The notes: generated by a model from the letters alone, not told the origin. A stretch of 64,000 nucleotides of DNA from an uncultured Roseobacter sp. (GCF_947491795.1 NZ_CANLKW010000001.1:930001-994000), one strand, 5' to 3'; positions 8,502-18,618 are shown, counted from the first letter of the stretch. Translations and numbers: made by a program.

Positions 8502-9785
8502 CTACTCCACGCTCGCTCTGAGACGCCGCACCAGCCACCACACCAGCAATACCACCGGCACGGTGACCAGCGCCGTCAGCATGCCTTTACTCAGTTCTGT
8601 GGCCTCGGTCAGCGGATAGAGAAGGTATCCGGCCAGCGACACCGCATAGTAGCTGATCGCGACGACAGACAGCCCCTCAACCGTGCGCTGCAGACGCAGC
8701 TGCAGATCGGACCGGCGGTCCATACTCTCCAGCAACGCCTGGTTCTGTGCCGAACGTTCCACATCCACACGTGTGCGCAACAGATTGGACGCCCGGATCG
8801 AGCGGCTGGACATCTGCTCCAGCCGCCTTTCGGCAGAGGTCACCGTGCGCATCGCGGGCGCATAGCGCCGCATCATAAACTCGGCAAAGTGCTGGCGGGC
8901 ATGAAAGCGCACTTCGCGCAGCGCCTCAATGCGCTGATTGACCAGCGCCTCATAAGCACCCGTTGCACCAAAGCGGAAAGAAGACTGCGCAGAGAGCGTC
9001 TCCAGTTCAGCGGAAATGCTCAGCAATGAATTCAGTGTGTCCTCTGCGCTGGCCGTTTCGCTGGTCATGTCGCTCATCAGCCCGGTGAGCTTTGTGTCCA
9101 GATCATTGAGTTTCGGTTGCAGCGCCCTGACGCGCGCAAAGCCCATCATCGACATGGATTTATAGGTTTCGATTTCACACAGGCGCTGTACAATCCGACC
9201 GATCCGGCGCTTGCCCGTGGCCTTGTCTGCAAAAACCGCGAACCGCAGGTGGCCGTTTACATCGATCCGGAAATCACCGGCAACTGTCGCTGCATTGTCC
9301 AGCACGTTCGACACCGCCAGGCTCTCGGGCACAAACCAGCTCGACAGCGTTTTCTCGATCTGGTCGTCATCTTCCGGACGCGGCACGATGTGCAGCATTG
9401 CCGAGGTCACACGCTGCCCGGGCGCACGGTCCAGCCAGTCGCTGGGGAAAACATCAAAACCCGAAGGATCAAACGGGCGTTCAGATCCTTCCTCCAGAAA
9501 AGCCGTGTAGGTCACAAACTCGGTGTGCTGTTCCCATTTGATCCAGTGCTTGCCGATCTGCCCGTAGTAGTGCGTCGCACCCGGTTGCGGGTGTGGTGCC
9601 CCGTGCCTGTCCAGCAGGTCGGTCAGATGCGCCAGGTCCTCAGAGCGATCCCGGCTGACCGCATCATTGGGCTGTTTGATGGCAACATATACGGCCGTGC
9701 AGGGTGCCTCCATGGATGGAAACGGCCGGGCGTGCAGCTCGTTCGCCAGTTTGTAACGCAGTGGGTGGTCGGTGATGGGTGACAT
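8502..9785 (-). CDS. DUF3422 family membrane-anchored protein
   Basis: This 427-residue protein matches the DUF3422 pattern: ANELHARPFP near the N-terminus, then a long soluble domain with IVPRPEDDD and a heptad-rich central part, and two hydrophobic helices in the last 60 residues (VVAISYYAVSLAGYLL and ALVTVPVVLLVWWLV). I chose the ATG at 9785 because GGAG lies about 9 bases ahead and homologues start close to ELHARP; the reading frame itself stays open upstream. Its function is unknown. The two C-terminal helices with a large preceding domain suggest an inner-membrane protein facing the cytoplasm. Confidence 0.85.
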   Translation of the reverse strand: MSPITDHPLRYKLANELHARPFPSMEAPCTAVYVAIKQPNDAVSRDRSEDLAHLTDLLDRHGAPHPQPGATHYYGQIGKHWIKWEQHTEFVTYTAFLEEGSERPFDPSGFDVFPSDWLDRAPGQRVTSAMLHIVPRPEDDDQIEKTLSSWFVPESLAVSNVLDNAATVAGDFRIDVNGHLRFAVFADKATGKRRIGRIVQRLCEIETYKSMSMMGFARVRALQPKLNDLDTKLTGLMSDMTSETASAEDTLNSLLSISAELETLSAQSSFRFGATGAYEALVNQRIEALREVRFHARQHFAEFMMRRYAPAMRTVTSAERRLEQMSSRSIRASNLLRTRVDVERSAQNQALLESMDRRSDLQLRLQRTVEGLSVVAISYYAVSLAGYLLYPLTEATELSKGMLTALVTVPVVLLVWWLVRRLRASVE

Positions 9786-9953
9786 ATGCAAGCTCCGTAT
9801 AGGGGGATGGATAGCGCCCACCCCTGCAAAGTCAACGAAATTCGCCAATCAGATCAGATGCTTATCTGGATGCAATGGTATACTGCGACCCCTTTGAGCA
9901 ACCTGCGCGGCACCAAAAGCCTGCCGGCATGCGCGCAGCGGGCACCCGACAAC

Positions 9954-9984
9954 AAAAAAGCGCGCCGCATTTCCGCGACGCGCT
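9954..9984 (-). terminator. Rho-independent terminator after pntB
   Basis: Read on the minus strand, AGCGCGTCGC pairs with GCGGCGCGCT around the loop GGAAAT, and six T residues follow directly. It lies 24 bases beyond the pntB stop codon and should end the pntAB message. Confidence 0.9.
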
Positions 9985-10007
9985 CTGGTGCGAAGTCAGT
10001 CCTCTGA

Positions 10008-11504
10008 TCAGTCGATCATCGGCAGCAGTTTATCAAGGCTCGCCTTGGCATCCCCATAGAACATGCGGGTATTGTCCTTAAAGAACAGCGGGTTCTCGAT
10101 ACCCGAATACCCGGTGCCCTGCCCGCGCTTGGACACGAAAACCTGTTTTGCTTTCCAGCATTCCAGAACCGGCATGCCCGCGATGGGGCTGTTCGGGTCG
10201 TCCTGGGCTGCCGGGTTCACAATGTCATTGGAGCCGATCACGATGGCAACATCCGTATCCGGAAAGTCCTCGTTGATCTCATCCATTTCCATCACGATGT
10301 CATAGGGCACCTTGGCTTCGGCCAGCAGCACGTTCATGTGTCCCGGCAGACGCCCCGCAACCGGGTGGATGGCGAAACGCACGTTCTTGCCTTTGGCCCG
10401 CAGCTTGCGGACCAGTTCGGCGACACCCTGCTGCGCCTGTGCCACGGCCATACCGTAGCCGGGGATGATGATGACGCTGTCCGCCTCATTGAGCGCCTGC
10501 GCAACACCGTCGGCCTCGATAGCCACCTGTTCACCCTCAACGGCCATCTGCTCGCCTGCAGGGCCGCCAAAGCCACCCAGGATCACGCTGACAAAGGACC
10601 GGTTCATCGCCTTACACATGATGTAGGACAGAATTGCGCCCGACGAGCCCACAAGCGCTCCAACGACGATCAGCAGATCGTTGCCAAGGCTGAAACCAAT
10701 CGCGGCAGCCGCCCAGCCGGAATAGCTGTTCAGCATGGAGACAACCACCGGCATATCCGCACCACCGATCCCCATGATCAGGTGATAGCCGATAAAGAGT
10801 GCCAGCAGCGTCAGCAGCACAAGCGTCCAGCTGCCCGAGCCGCCCAGATACATGATCGCAAAGAGCAGCGACAGACCCGCCGCGCCCGCGTTCAGCAGAT
10901 GCCCGCCCGGCAGTTTGGTAGCCGAACTGTCCACACGGCCCGCCAGTTTGCCATAAGCAATGACGGAGCCGGTGAAAGTAACCGCACCGATCCAGATGCC
11001 CAGCACCAGTTCGACCTTGAGGATGTTGATCTCGACAGAGGTTTTCTTGGCGATCAGCTGACCAAAGGAGGACAGTCCGTCGTATATCTCCTTAGGCAGA
11101 CCGACGGCTGAATAACCGTCCGCTGCAACAGCACCCAGCGCCAGGGCGTTTGCCGCAAACAGGCTTTCCATATTGTTGATCATGATGTCAGCGTTAAAGC
11201 CGACGAAAACCGCCGCCAGACCAACAAGGCTGTGCATGATTGCAACCAGCTCGGGCATCTGGGTCATCTGAACCTTGGTGGCCAGCTGATAACCGACAGC
11301 AGCACCCATCGCGATCAGGACGATTGAAACGACACCAAGGCCCTGGCCGGGCCCGATGAGCGTTGCCAGTACGGCAATCGCCATACCTGCAATACCGTAC
11401 CAGACCGCGCGCTTGGCGCTTTCCTGGTTGCTCAGGCCGCCGAGGCTGAGGATGAAGAGAACAGCCGCAACCGCGTAGGCTGCAATAGTAAATCCGTATT
11501 CCAT
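10008..11504 (-). CDS. pntB: NAD(P) transhydrogenase subunit beta
   Basis: A 498-residue protein. Its first half is a bundle of about eight or nine membrane helices (domain II) and its last 180 residues form the NADP(H)-binding domain III, where [14 protein letters not shown] and [13 protein letters not shown] are the family motifs. With PntA it transfers hydride from NADH to NADP+ driven by the proton gradient, supplying NADPH. It starts 13 bases after the pntA stop and ends shortly before a strong terminator. Confidence 0.97.
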   Translation of the reverse strand: MEYGFTIAAYAVAAVLFILSLGGLSNQESAKRAVWYGIAGMAIAVLATLIGPGQGLGVVSIVLIAMGAAVGYQLATKVQMTQMPELVAIMHSLVGLAAVFVGFNADIMINNMESLFAANALALGAVAADGYSAVGLPKEIYDGLSSFGQLIAKKTSVEINILKVELVLGIWIGAVTFTGSVIAYGKLAGRVDSSATKLPGGHLLNAGAAGLSLLFAIMYLGGSGSWTLVLLTLLALFIGYHLIMGIGGADMPVVVSMLNSYSGWAAAAIGFSLGNDLLIVVGALVGSSGAILSYIMCKAMNRSFVSVILGGFGGPAGEQMAVEGEQVAIEADGVAQALNEADSVIIIPGYGMAVAQAQQGVAELVRKLRAKGKNVRFAIHPVAGRLPGHMNVLLAEAKVPYDIVMEMDEINEDFPDTDVAIVIGSNDIVNPAAQDDPNSPIAGMPVLECWKAKQVFVSKRGQGTGYSGIENPLFFKDNTRMFYGDAKASLDKLLPMID

Positions 11505-11517
11505 TGTTCCCGTCCCC

Positions 11518-13092
11518 TTACGATTTCTGGAACATGGCGAGCATGCGCCGTGTCACAAGGAAGCCGCCGAAAATATTGACCGCAGCCATAAAGACCGCGA
11601 GTGCTGCAAGCAGCGTTATCAGCAACGAGCTGGAGCCGATCTGGATGATCGCCCCCAGAATGATGATCGAGGAGATCGCGTTCGTGACCGCCATGAGAGG
11701 CGTATGCAGCGAGTGTGCGACATTCCAGATGACCTGGAAGCCGATAAAGACTGACAGGATAAACACAATGAAGTGCTGCATAAAGCTCGCCGGTGCAACA
11801 AGTCCGACCGCCAGCAGCAGACCGCCGCCAATGGCAAGCAGACCAACCTGATTGCGGGTCTGGTTTTTGAACTCGACAAGCTCTTTTTCCCGCTTTTCCT
11901 CTGCTGTCAGCTCTTTGGGCGCTTCCTTTTTCGGGGCCGCAGCGATGGCTGCGACCTTTGGCGGTGGCGGCGGGAAAGTAACTTCTTTGGCATGTGCAAT
12001 CGTTGCGCCGCGGATCACGTCATCTTCCATATCATGGTTGATCACACCGTCTTTTTCAGGCGTCAGATCGGTCATCAGATGGCGGATGTTTGTGGCGTAA
12101 AGGCTGGAGGCCTGCGTGGCCATGCGGCTTGGGAAATCTGTGTAGCCGATGATTGTGACACCGTTGTCAGTCACGATCTTTTCATCGGCAACCGTCAGTT
12201 TACAGTTACCGCCCTTTTCCGCAGCAAGGTCGACGATGACGGACCCGGGTTTCATGGATTTCACCATGTCCTCGGTCCACAGCTCCGGCGCTTCGCGGTT
12301 CGGGATCAGCGCAGTGGTGATCACGATGTCCACTTCGGGCGCAAGCTCACGGAATTTTGCCAGCTGTGCCTCGCGGAATTCCGGTGACGAAACAGAGGCA
12401 TAGCCGCCTGTGCTAGCACCATCCTGCTGCTCTTCCTCAAAATCGAGATAAACGAATTCGGCCCCCATCGATTCGACCTGTTCGGCCACCTCGGGACGCA
12501 CATCAAAAGCATAGGTGATCGCACCGAGCGACGTTGACGTGCCAATAGCGGCCAGACCGGCAACGCCAGCGCCGACAACCAGAACCTTGGCAGGCGGCAC
12601 CTTACCGGCGGCTGTGATCTGACCGGTGAAAAACCGGCCAAAGTTGTTCCCTGCCTCAATGACCGCACGGTAGCCCGCGATATTGGCCATGGAAGACAAC
12701 GCATCCATTTTCTGAGCGCGGCTGATCCTAGGGATCATTTCCATTGCAACGACGGTCGCGCCTTTTTTGGCTGCCGCCTGCATTTTGCTTTCATCGGCGA
12801 CCGGGCTGAAGAAAGAAATCAGCGTCTGACCATCGCGCAGCCGTTTCATTTCGGCATCTGACGGCACGCGGACCTTGGCGACAACATCAGCCGCTTTCCA
12901 GAGTGCTGCGGCTGTTTTCGCCACCTCAACGCCGGCTGCTTTGTAGTCGGCATCGGCGAACCCGGCCATCGCTCCGGCCCCGGTTTCGATCACACACTCG
13001 TGGCCGAGCTTGAGCAGTTGCGCGGCGCTGTCCGGCGTCATCGCGACGCGGGCCTCACCTTCAAAGGTTTCTTTTGGTGTCCCGATCTTCAA
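11518..13092 (-). CDS. pntA: NAD(P) transhydrogenase subunit alpha (single-chain PntA)
   Basis: The 524-residue protein combines the NAD(H)-binding domain I ([12 protein letters not shown] at the start, [12 protein letters not shown] near residues 170-180) with the alpha-subunit membrane helices at the C-terminus, joined by a proline- and lysine-rich linker around residues 385-415. Many alphaproteobacteria split this into PntAA and PntAB; here it is one chain. The reading frame stays open upstream to an ATG at 13137, but I choose the TTG at 13092, because GGGGGAG stands at ideal distance before it and the protein then begins at the conserved KIG. First gene of the pntAB operon. Confidence 0.95.
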   Translation of the reverse strand: MKIGTPKETFEGEARVAMTPDSAAQLLKLGHECVIETGAGAMAGFADADYKAAGVEVAKTAAALWKAADVVAKVRVPSDAEMKRLRDGQTLISFFSPVADESKMQAAAKKGATVVAMEMIPRISRAQKMDALSSMANIAGYRAVIEAGNNFGRFFTGQITAAGKVPPAKVLVVGAGVAGLAAIGTSTSLGAITYAFDVRPEVAEQVESMGAEFVYLDFEEEQQDGASTGGYASVSSPEFREAQLAKFRELAPEVDIVITTALIPNREAPELWTEDMVKSMKPGSVIVDLAAEKGGNCKLTVADEKIVTDNGVTIIGYTDFPSRMATQASSLYATNIRHLMTDLTPEKDGVINHDMEDDVIRGATIAHAKEVTFPPPPPKVAAIAAAPKKEAPKELTAEEKREKELVEFKNQTRNQVGLLAIGGGLLLAVGLVAPASFMQHFIVFILSVFIGFQVIWNVAHSLHTPLMAVTNAISSIIILGAIIQIGSSSLLITLLAALAVFMAAVNIFGGFLVTRRMLAMFQKS

Positions 13093-13105
13093 TGGAAGCT
13101 CCCCC
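13093..13105 (-). promoter_or_regulatory. Ribosome binding site that fixes a TTG start for pntA
   Basis: On the minus strand GGGGGAG is followed by CTTCCA and then TTG. No ATG or GTG start lies at a suitable distance, so initiation at TTG is the best reading. Confidence 0.7.
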
Positions 13106-13189
13106 GTTTGTTTACGTTTTGAGCAAAAATGGTGCACAGAAGTGCGTTGTCCACTACCGTCTCAGGGCGCAAGGTACAAGCGGGCGAAA

Positions 13190-13209
13190 AACTGTGAACG
13201 CTCACAGTT
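13190..13209 (-). terminator. Hairpin AACTGTGA/TCACAGTT: terminator or operator
   Basis: The two 8-base arms are separated by 4 bases. On the minus strand the hairpin lies about 10 bases after the stop of the small methyltransferase gene and runs into TTTTTC, which fits a Rho-independent terminator. The same 20 bases also resemble a LacI-family operator (TGTGA-N4-TCACA with a central CG) placed upstream of pntA, so a regulatory role cannot be excluded. Confidence 0.55.
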
Positions 13210-13218
13210 GCCCGAAAA

Positions 13219-13668
13219 TCAGACCCATCTGCGCGTTTTTTGTGCATATCGCGCAAAATCAGCCCGAAATCGTCGCCTCAGCCGTTTTTCTTCGGGTACA
13301 ATGAACCGCCGCTCCAGGACCCAGACGAGAACCGGGACAAGCGCAAGGGACGGCACCGCATCCCAGTAGAGGCACAACCCGGCCAGGATCAGCACATCCG
13401 CCAGATAGATCGGATTGCGGGACCGGCGGAAAATGCCACTCTGTATCAGAGCATCCGGTTCAAGATGCGGAATAATCGTTGTTTTGTGGCGTCGGAACTC
13501 CAAAACGGCAAGCAGGGTCAACACCAGACCGCCGCCCACAAACAGACCGGAAACCAGCAGAGTCACCGGATGGGCAAGGCTGAGCCCAAGCGGCAGAAAC
13601 TGTGCCTGACACCAGGCAACTGCGGCAAAAGCAACAAGCCAGACCGGTGGCAGATCAAACCATTTCAT
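13219..13668 (-). CDS. Isoprenylcysteine carboxyl methyltransferase-family membrane protein
   Basis: A 149-residue integral membrane protein with about four hydrophobic helices. The SAM-binding C-terminal pattern of this family is present: GIFRRSRNPIYLAD near residues 77-90 and an EExxLxxxFxxxFxxYxxxTRRW ending. The ATG at 13668 overlaps the upstream VOC stop as ATGA, so the two genes are translationally coupled. Bacterial members methylate small molecules or lipids, but the substrate is not evident here. Confidence 0.85.
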   Translation of the reverse strand: MKWFDLPPVWLVAFAAVAWCQAQFLPLGLSLAHPVTLLVSGLFVGGGLVLTLLAVLEFRRHKTTIIPHLEPDALIQSGIFRRSRNPIYLADVLILAGLCLYWDAVPSLALVPVLVWVLERRFIVPEEKRLRRRFRADFARYAQKTRRWV

Positions 13669-14039
13669 GTGCCCGGCCCTTCGGGCTGCCAAAGCTCAAT
13701 GGGGTTGCCTTCGGGATCATGCAGGCGGGCAAACCGGCCGTTTGGATAAACCTGCGCGTCCACGTCCACGGCAATCCCGGAGGCCCGAAGGCTCTCGACC
13801 ATACCGTCCAGGTCATCAACGCGGAAGTTGAACATGAACGCCTGATCCTCGCGGCCAAAATACGTCGTGTCCTGCGCAAACGGCGCAAAGACTGTAGGGC
13901 CTGCATCCTGTGTCCATACGGGCTGGTCGTAGTCTGTCGGCACTGGCATCACCCCAAGGTGCGTGTCGTACCAGGCGGCCAGCCCTTCGGGGTCCCGGGC
14001 CCGGAAAAACACACCGCCAATTCCCGTCACCTTTGCCAT
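13665..14039 (-). CDS. VOC-family (glyoxalase/bleomycin-resistance fold) protein
   Basis: The 124-residue protein has two beta-alpha-beta-beta-beta modules and the closing HDPEGNPIELWQP motif, whose Glu is a typical metal ligand of the fold. The ATG at 14039 is preceded by GGGAGG at a suitable distance; the open frame upstream lacks family similarity. Members include lyases, dioxygenases and drug-binding proteins, so no specific reaction is assigned. It forms a two-gene unit with the small methyltransferase and is divergent from the dehydrogenase at 14153. Confidence 0.85.
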   Translation of the reverse strand: MAKVTGIGGVFFRARDPEGLAAWYDTHLGVMPVPTDYDQPVWTQDAGPTVFAPFAQDTTYFGREDQAFMFNFRVDDLDGMVESLRASGIAVDVDAQVYPNGRFARLHDPEGNPIELWQPEGPGT

Positions 14040-14152
14040 CTGATGCCCTCCCGGCATTGCATCGAAATGCTGCCGCGTCCGGCAGCACGTCTCCCCTTGC
14101 CTGCGCATGATACAGCGCGCCATAGTCAGACACAAAGGCAGGAGAGAGAAAA

Positions 14153-14905
14153 ATGGATCAGACGGGTAAACATGCACTGGTGACCGGGGGCGGTACCGGC
14201 ATCGGGCTGGCCATCGCGCGCAGGCTGGCAGAAAACGGATGCCGTGTCACGATAACCGGGCGCCGGCAGGAGGTTCTGGACAGTGTTTCAGGCGCAGGCA
14301 TCACCGGCATGGCCATGGACGTACGCGAGGAAGAGGATGTGATCCGGACCCTCGACGCTGCCGTCGCCGCACAGGGTCCGATACAGATCTGTGTGGCAAA
14401 TGCCGGGATTGCCGAAGGACGCGCCCTGCACAAAACCGATCTCGATTTCTGGCGCAACATGATGGCCACCAATCTCGATGGCGCTTTTCTGACCATTCGC
14501 GAAAGCATGAAGTCGATGCGCGAAACCAACTGGGGCCGGGTTATTGCAATTTCGTCCATCGCCGGAGTGCGCGGGCTTCAGGGTGCATCATGTTATACGG
14601 CGGGCAAACACGGGCTCATCGGTCTGATCCGTGCGCTGAGCGAGGATTATGCGGGCAAACCCTGGACATTCAACGCGCTCTGCCCTGCCTATGTTGATAC
14701 CCCTATCGTCACACGGAACACTGCATCTATTGCAGAGCGCGCAGGCGTCAGCGACGACAAGGCGCTTGCCATGATGGTCTCGATGAACCGGCACAACCGG
14801 CTGATTGCCCCCGAAGAGGTCGCCGCGGCCGCGCACTGGCTGGTCTCCGAAGGCTCCGAGAGTGTGAATGGTCAGGCGATCGAAATTGCCGGTGGTCAGA
14901 TCTGA
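14153..14905 (+). CDS. Short-chain dehydrogenase/reductase
   Basis: A 250-residue Rossmann-fold SDR with cofactor motif TGGGTGIG at 11-18, NAG at 83-85, catalytic Ser near 134, Tyr148 and Lys152 (YTAGK), and the C-terminal VNGQAIEIAGGQI common in 3-hydroxyacyl and acetoacetyl reductases. GGAGAGAG precedes the ATG. Nothing in the immediate neighbourhood names its substrate. It is convergent with the amidohydrolase gene at 14912, with only 6 bases between the stops. Confidence 0.9.
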   Translation: MDQTGKHALVTGGGTGIGLAIARRLAENGCRVTITGRRQEVLDSVSGAGITGMAMDVREEEDVIRTLDAAVAAQGPIQICVANAGIAEGRALHKTDLDFWRNMMATNLDGAFLTIRESMKSMRETNWGRVIAISSIAGVRGLQGASCYTAGKHGLIGLIRALSEDYAGKPWTFNALCPAYVDTPIVTRNTASIAERAGVSDDKALAMMVSMNRHNRLIAPEEVAAAAHWLVSEGSESVNGQAIEIAGGQI

Positions 14906-14911
14906 GGGGCC

Positions 14912-15688
14912 TCAGGCAACCTGGGCCGCGCGTGGTGTGCCACTTTCCGCCCAGGCATGCGTCGCTTCTCCAAAAGCCGCAAAGAGCGGGCGCGATACCG
15001 GATCCTCTGCAGCCCGGTATTCGGGGTGCCACTGCACGGACAGGGTAAACCCGGGCGCGCCGTCGATATAGATGGCTTCAGGTGTGCCGTCAGGCGCGGT
15101 TCCGTCGACCACAACGCGCGGCCCTGGTACTTTGATGCCCTGGCCATGCAGCGTATTCGTCATCACCTCGGTCGAGCCCATCAGGCGGTCAAACACACCC
15201 CCGGTGGTAAAGGACACCTTATGCCGGTGCTCAAATTTTTCTTCCAGTGTTCCGTCCGGTGGCATGCGGTGGTTCATACGGCCCGGAAGATCGCGGATTT
15301 CAGGGTATAGCGAGCCCCCCATCGCCACATTGACCTCCTGGAACCCACGGCAGATCCCCAGAAACGGCTGACCGCGCTCAACACAGGCGCGGATGAGCGG
15401 CAGGGCTATTGCGTCGCGGCCCCGGTCAAATTCGCCATGCGCCTCGGTGGGGTCCTCGCCGTATTCCTCTGGGTGCACATTCGGGCGTCCGCCGGTAAAC
15501 AGAAACCCGTCACAGGAGGACAACAGATCTTCTACGGTCACAAAGCGCGGATCGGACGGAATAAGCAAAGGAACGCATCTGGCAACCTCCGCGACGGCCT
15601 CCGAATTCATCGTGCCGCCCGCGTGTACCGGATACTGGTCATGCAGCAGATAATGATTGCCGATTATGCCAACAACAGGTTTCGCCAT
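14912..15688 (-). CDS. Gamma-glutamyl-gamma-aminobutyrate hydrolase-like class I amidotransferase (PuuD type)
   Basis: The 258-residue protein has the glutamine-amidotransferase nucleophile elbow GICRGFQE with Cys113, and the HPEY motif near residues 228-231 that supplies the His-Glu pair. FTGGRPNVHPEEYG is characteristic of the PuuD group, which cleaves gamma-glutamyl amides such as gamma-Glu-GABA in putrescine breakdown. The ATG at 15688 is preceded by GGGGAC. No other putrescine genes are visible nearby, so the substrate is an inference from the family. Confidence 0.88.
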   Translation of the reverse strand: MAKPVVGIIGNHYLLHDQYPVHAGGTMNSEAVAEVARCVPLLIPSDPRFVTVEDLLSSCDGFLFTGGRPNVHPEEYGEDPTEAHGEFDRGRDAIALPLIRACVERGQPFLGICRGFQEVNVAMGGSLYPEIRDLPGRMNHRMPPDGTLEEKFEHRHKVSFTTGGVFDRLMGSTEVMTNTLHGQGIKVPGPRVVVDGTAPDGTPEAIYIDGAPGFTLSVQWHPEYRAAEDPVSRPLFAAFGEATHAWAESGTPRAAQVA

Positions 15689-15806
15689 CCGTAGTCCCCT
15701 TCTTCGTCCGCCCCACGATATAGGGCAGAATTCCCTGGGAAAACAGTAACGCATGCGCGCAGGCGCCTGTGCAGCGATGCAAAAGCCGCATAAATGTGCA
15801 GCAGGC

Positions 15807-16232
15807 TCAGGCTTCGGCGATAAGCCCCGCGGCCTCGATGCCCGCAAGCCCTGCGATCACATCATTGTCGGAGGTGTCGCCTGTCACGCCCACAGCACCA
15901 ATGACCGCGCCCTTTTTATCGCGCAGCAGAATACCACCGGGGACAGGCACGACGCTGCCGCCGAACACGCCGTTCACCGCTGCCAGAAAATAGGCCTGCG
16001 CCTCCGCGCGCGCCATCTGTGCAGACCCCGGAATGCCCAGCATCAGCGATCCATAGGCTTTTCCGTGCGCAATGCCAAAGCGCCCCGGTGATGCGCCATC
16101 CTCGCGCTCAAAGGCCTGGACATGCCCGCCCGCGTCCAGCACCACAACCGACAAAGGTTTGAAATCCATCTCCCGGCCTTTTTCCAGCGTCTTGCGGATG
16201 ATTGTCCGCGCTTTCCTCAGTGAAACTGCCAT
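15807..16232 (-). CDS. glcG: GlcG/HbpS family protein (DUF336)
   Basis: This 141-residue protein has the GlcG fold pattern: VVVLDAGGHVQAFEREDG near the start, PGGILLRDKKGAVIGAVGVTG in the second half, and alternating Ala-rich helices. In enterobacteria glcG lies within the glycolate operon beside glcB; here too it directly follows malate synthase G on the same strand, which supports the name. Its molecular role is not settled, and relatives bind haem or act in cobalamin-linked processes. The start follows AAGGAAACGG inside a sequence element shared with another spacer near 34000. Confidence 0.85.
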   Translation of the reverse strand: MAVSLRKARTIIRKTLEKGREMDFKPLSVVVLDAGGHVQAFEREDGASPGRFGIAHGKAYGSLMLGIPGSAQMARAEAQAYFLAAVNGVFGGSVVPVPGGILLRDKKGAVIGAVGVTGDTSDNDVIAGLAGIEAAGLIAEA

Positions 16233-16240
16233 CGTCCGTT

Positions 16241-16300
16241 TCCTTTTCTTCTGGCCCAAAATATCCCCTGGGGGTCCGGGGGCAGGCAGCCCCCGGGATG
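16241..16300 (-). repeat. GC-rich hairpin plus GGGGATATTT..GCCAGAAGAAA element (copy 1)
   Basis: Between glcB and glcG the minus strand reads a CGGGGGC/GCCCCCG stem-loop, then GGGGATATTTTGG, then GCCAGAAGAAAAGGA, which also supplies the ribosome binding site of glcG. A second copy of the GGGGATATTT...GCCAGAAGAAA part lies at 33988-34013, again directly before the start of a downstream cistron. Confidence 0.65.
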
Positions 16301-16306
16301 TATCCG

Positions 16307-18448
16307 TCAGGTCCCGGCTTTCAGTTCCAGCCTCCGGGCATGCAGCACCGGCTCTGTATAGCCGGATGGCTGCGCGCGTCCCTTGAACACCAGGTCACAG
16401 GCTGCCTGAAACGCAATGCCGTCAAAGCCGGGCGCCATCGGCGCATAGGACGGATCGCCCGCATTCTGTTCATCGACAACCGCAGCCATTTTCCGCATGG
16501 CGGCCATCACCTGCTGCGCATCGACCACGCCGTGATGCAGCCAGTTGGCAATATGCTGTGCCGATATCCGGCAGGTCGCACGGTCTTCCATCAGACCGAC
16601 GTTGTTCATGTCCGGCACCTTGGAGCAGCCCACGCCCTGATCTACCCAGCGGACAACATATCCCAGAATGCCCTGGGCATTGTTCTCGACTTCACGGATT
16701 CTCTGCTCGTCTGTCCACTTCTGATACTCGGCCAGCGGGATGTTCAGCACCGTATCCACATAGGCCCTGCGCCCGCCTGCCCGCAGTTTCTGCTGAACAT
16801 CGAAAACACTGACGCGGTGATAATGCAGCGCATGCAGGGTCGCCGCCGTCGGGCTTGGCACCCAGGCACAGTTTGCACCCGATTTCGGATGCTCGATCTT
16901 TTGCTCCAGCATCGCCGCCATCAGGTCAGGCATCGCCCACATCCCTTTGCCGATCTGAGCCCTGCCGCTCAGGCCGCACTCCAGACCGATGTCGACGTTC
17001 TGGTTTTCATAGGCACCGATCCAGGCTTTGCGCTTGATAAAGTCCTTGCGGCTGAAAGGGCCGGCTTCCATCGATGTATGAATTTCATCCCCGGTCCGGT
17101 CGAGAAATCCGGTGTTGATAAATGCAACGCGCGATTTCGCAGCACGGATGCACTCTTTGAGGTTCACACTGGTGCGGCGTTCCTCGTCCATAATCCCCAG
17201 CTTGACCGTATTTTGCGGCAAGCCCAGCACCTGCTCCACATGGGTGAAAATCCGGTCGGCAAAGGCCACCTCTTCGGGACCGTGCATCTTGGGCTTCACC
17301 ACATAGACCGAACCGGTGAGCGAATTACCCCCGTCGCGTTTCAGATCGTGTATCGCGATCAGGGTCGTGACCATGGCGTCCATAAGACCTTCAAAGACCT
17401 CGCCGCCCTGTCTGTCCAGAATGGCCGGATTGGTCATCAGATGCCCGACGTTCCGCACCAGCATCAGCGCGCGGCCTTTCAGCGTGACGTCCTCTCCCGT
17501 GGGGCCTGTCAGCACCATGTCTTCGTTCAGGCGGCGGGTCAGCGTCCGGTCGCCCTTCTGAAAAGTCTCTTCAAGATCACCGCGCATCAGACCGAGCCAG
17601 TTGGTATAGGCGAGCACCTTGTCCTCTGCATCAACGCAGGCAACAGAATCCTCGCAGTCCATGATTGCGGATACGGCACTTTCCAGCCTGACATCCGCCA
17701 GACCCGCCTGATCCCTGCTGCCGATCATATGCGTACGGTCAAACACAAGCTCGACGTGCAGGCCGTTGTTACGCAGAACAATTTTATCAGGCGCTTTCGG
17801 GTGCCCGGTGTAGCCAACAAATTTTTCGGGCTGTTGCAGCGGCTGGTCGTCTACCAGCAGCGCACCACCCGAAACATAGTACCGCCGCGCATCCGCATGG
17901 CTGAGCGTGCTAATAGGAAAAGCCTCGTCCAGAAACACGCGCGCACGGGCGACGACCCGGGCGCCATGCCCGTGATCGTACCCGCCTTTGGGCGGCAGCG
18001 TGCCCATGGCATCGGTTCCGTAGAATCCGTCATAAAGGCTGCCCCAGCGCGCGTTCGCCGCGTTCAGTGCATAACGTGCGTTGGTGATCGGGACGACCAG
18101 CTGCGGGCCCGGAACGGAGGCAATCTCGTCATCCACGTTGGCTGTGTCGATTTCAAAGTCATCACCCTCAGGCAGCAGATACCCGATCTCGCGCAGGAAC
18201 GCGCAGTAGGCGGGATGGTCGTGCGCCTCGCCCTTGCGCTCCGAGTGCCAGGCATCAATCTGCGCCTGGATTTCGCCGCGCTTGTCCAGCAAAGCCTGAT
18301 TTTCGGGTCCAAAGTCATGAACCAGTGTCGAAAACCCTGACCAGAAAGTCTCTGCCCCGACGTCGGTTCCCGGCAGTGCCGCCGTTTCAATGAATTCCGC
18401 CAGCGCCCCGCTGACCTGCAGTCCGCTGCGCTCCACTCGATCCGTCAT
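16307..18448 (-). CDS. glcB: Malate synthase G
   Basis: A 713-residue cytoplasmic enzyme that condenses glyoxylate with acetyl-CoA to malate. The G-type length and motifs are present: [25 protein letters not shown] and [18 protein letters not shown] in the TIM-barrel core, with the conserved Arg and Asp of the active site. The ATG at 18448 is preceded by GGAGG. A palindrome, TTGTATACAA, lies about 17 bases ahead of the start codon and is a likely operator. The GlcG-like gene follows downstream. The glycolate oxidase genes glcDEF are not in this window. Confidence 0.96.
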   Translation of the reverse strand: MTDRVERSGLQVSGALAEFIETAALPGTDVGAETFWSGFSTLVHDFGPENQALLDKRGEIQAQIDAWHSERKGEAHDHPAYCAFLREIGYLLPEGDDFEIDTANVDDEIASVPGPQLVVPITNARYALNAANARWGSLYDGFYGTDAMGTLPPKGGYDHGHGARVVARARVFLDEAFPISTLSHADARRYYVSGGALLVDDQPLQQPEKFVGYTGHPKAPDKIVLRNNGLHVELVFDRTHMIGSRDQAGLADVRLESAVSAIMDCEDSVACVDAEDKVLAYTNWLGLMRGDLEETFQKGDRTLTRRLNEDMVLTGPTGEDVTLKGRALMLVRNVGHLMTNPAILDRQGGEVFEGLMDAMVTTLIAIHDLKRDGGNSLTGSVYVVKPKMHGPEEVAFADRIFTHVEQVLGLPQNTVKLGIMDEERRTSVNLKECIRAAKSRVAFINTGFLDRTGDEIHTSMEAGPFSRKDFIKRKAWIGAYENQNVDIGLECGLSGRAQIGKGMWAMPDLMAAMLEQKIEHPKSGANCAWVPSPTAATLHALHYHRVSVFDVQQKLRAGGRRAYVDTVLNIPLAEYQKWTDEQRIREVENNAQGILGYVVRWVDQGVGCSKVPDMNNVGLMEDRATCRISAQHIANWLHHGVVDAQQVMAAMRKMAAVVDEQNAGDPSYAPMAPGFDGIAFQAACDLVFKGRAQPSGYTEPVLHARRLELKAGT

Positions 18449-18464
18449 TGTGCCTCCGCCGGTG

Positions 18465-18474
18465 TTGTATACAA
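18465..18474 (-). promoter_or_regulatory. TTGTATACAA palindrome upstream of glcB (candidate GntR-type operator)
   Basis: This perfect 10-bp palindrome sits directly before the ribosome binding site of glcB. TTGTATACAA-like sites are known for several GntR regulators of the FCD subfamily, which often sense organic acids. Assignment to a glycolate or glyoxylate regulator is inference; no regulator gene lies in the window. Confidence 0.5.
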
Positions 18475-18618
18475 TCGTATCCAGCGACTTAGGCCAGCAG
18501 CGGCTGTCAGGCAACCTGCGCAGGGCTTTAATTTTCAGGTCCTGGGACGCTGGCGCAGAATTTCTATGTCAGATTGTACCGGGCGCGCGCTGCGTTGAGC
18601 AAGCTGTTCAGATCGTTT

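Noticed and set aside
13190..13209. CRP-type site TGTGA...TCACA
   Set aside because: The arms are separated by 4 bases rather than the 6 needed by CRP.
16202..18340. A 712-residue open frame on the plus strand
   Set aside because: It is the antisense of malate synthase G, whose catalytic motifs are unambiguous.
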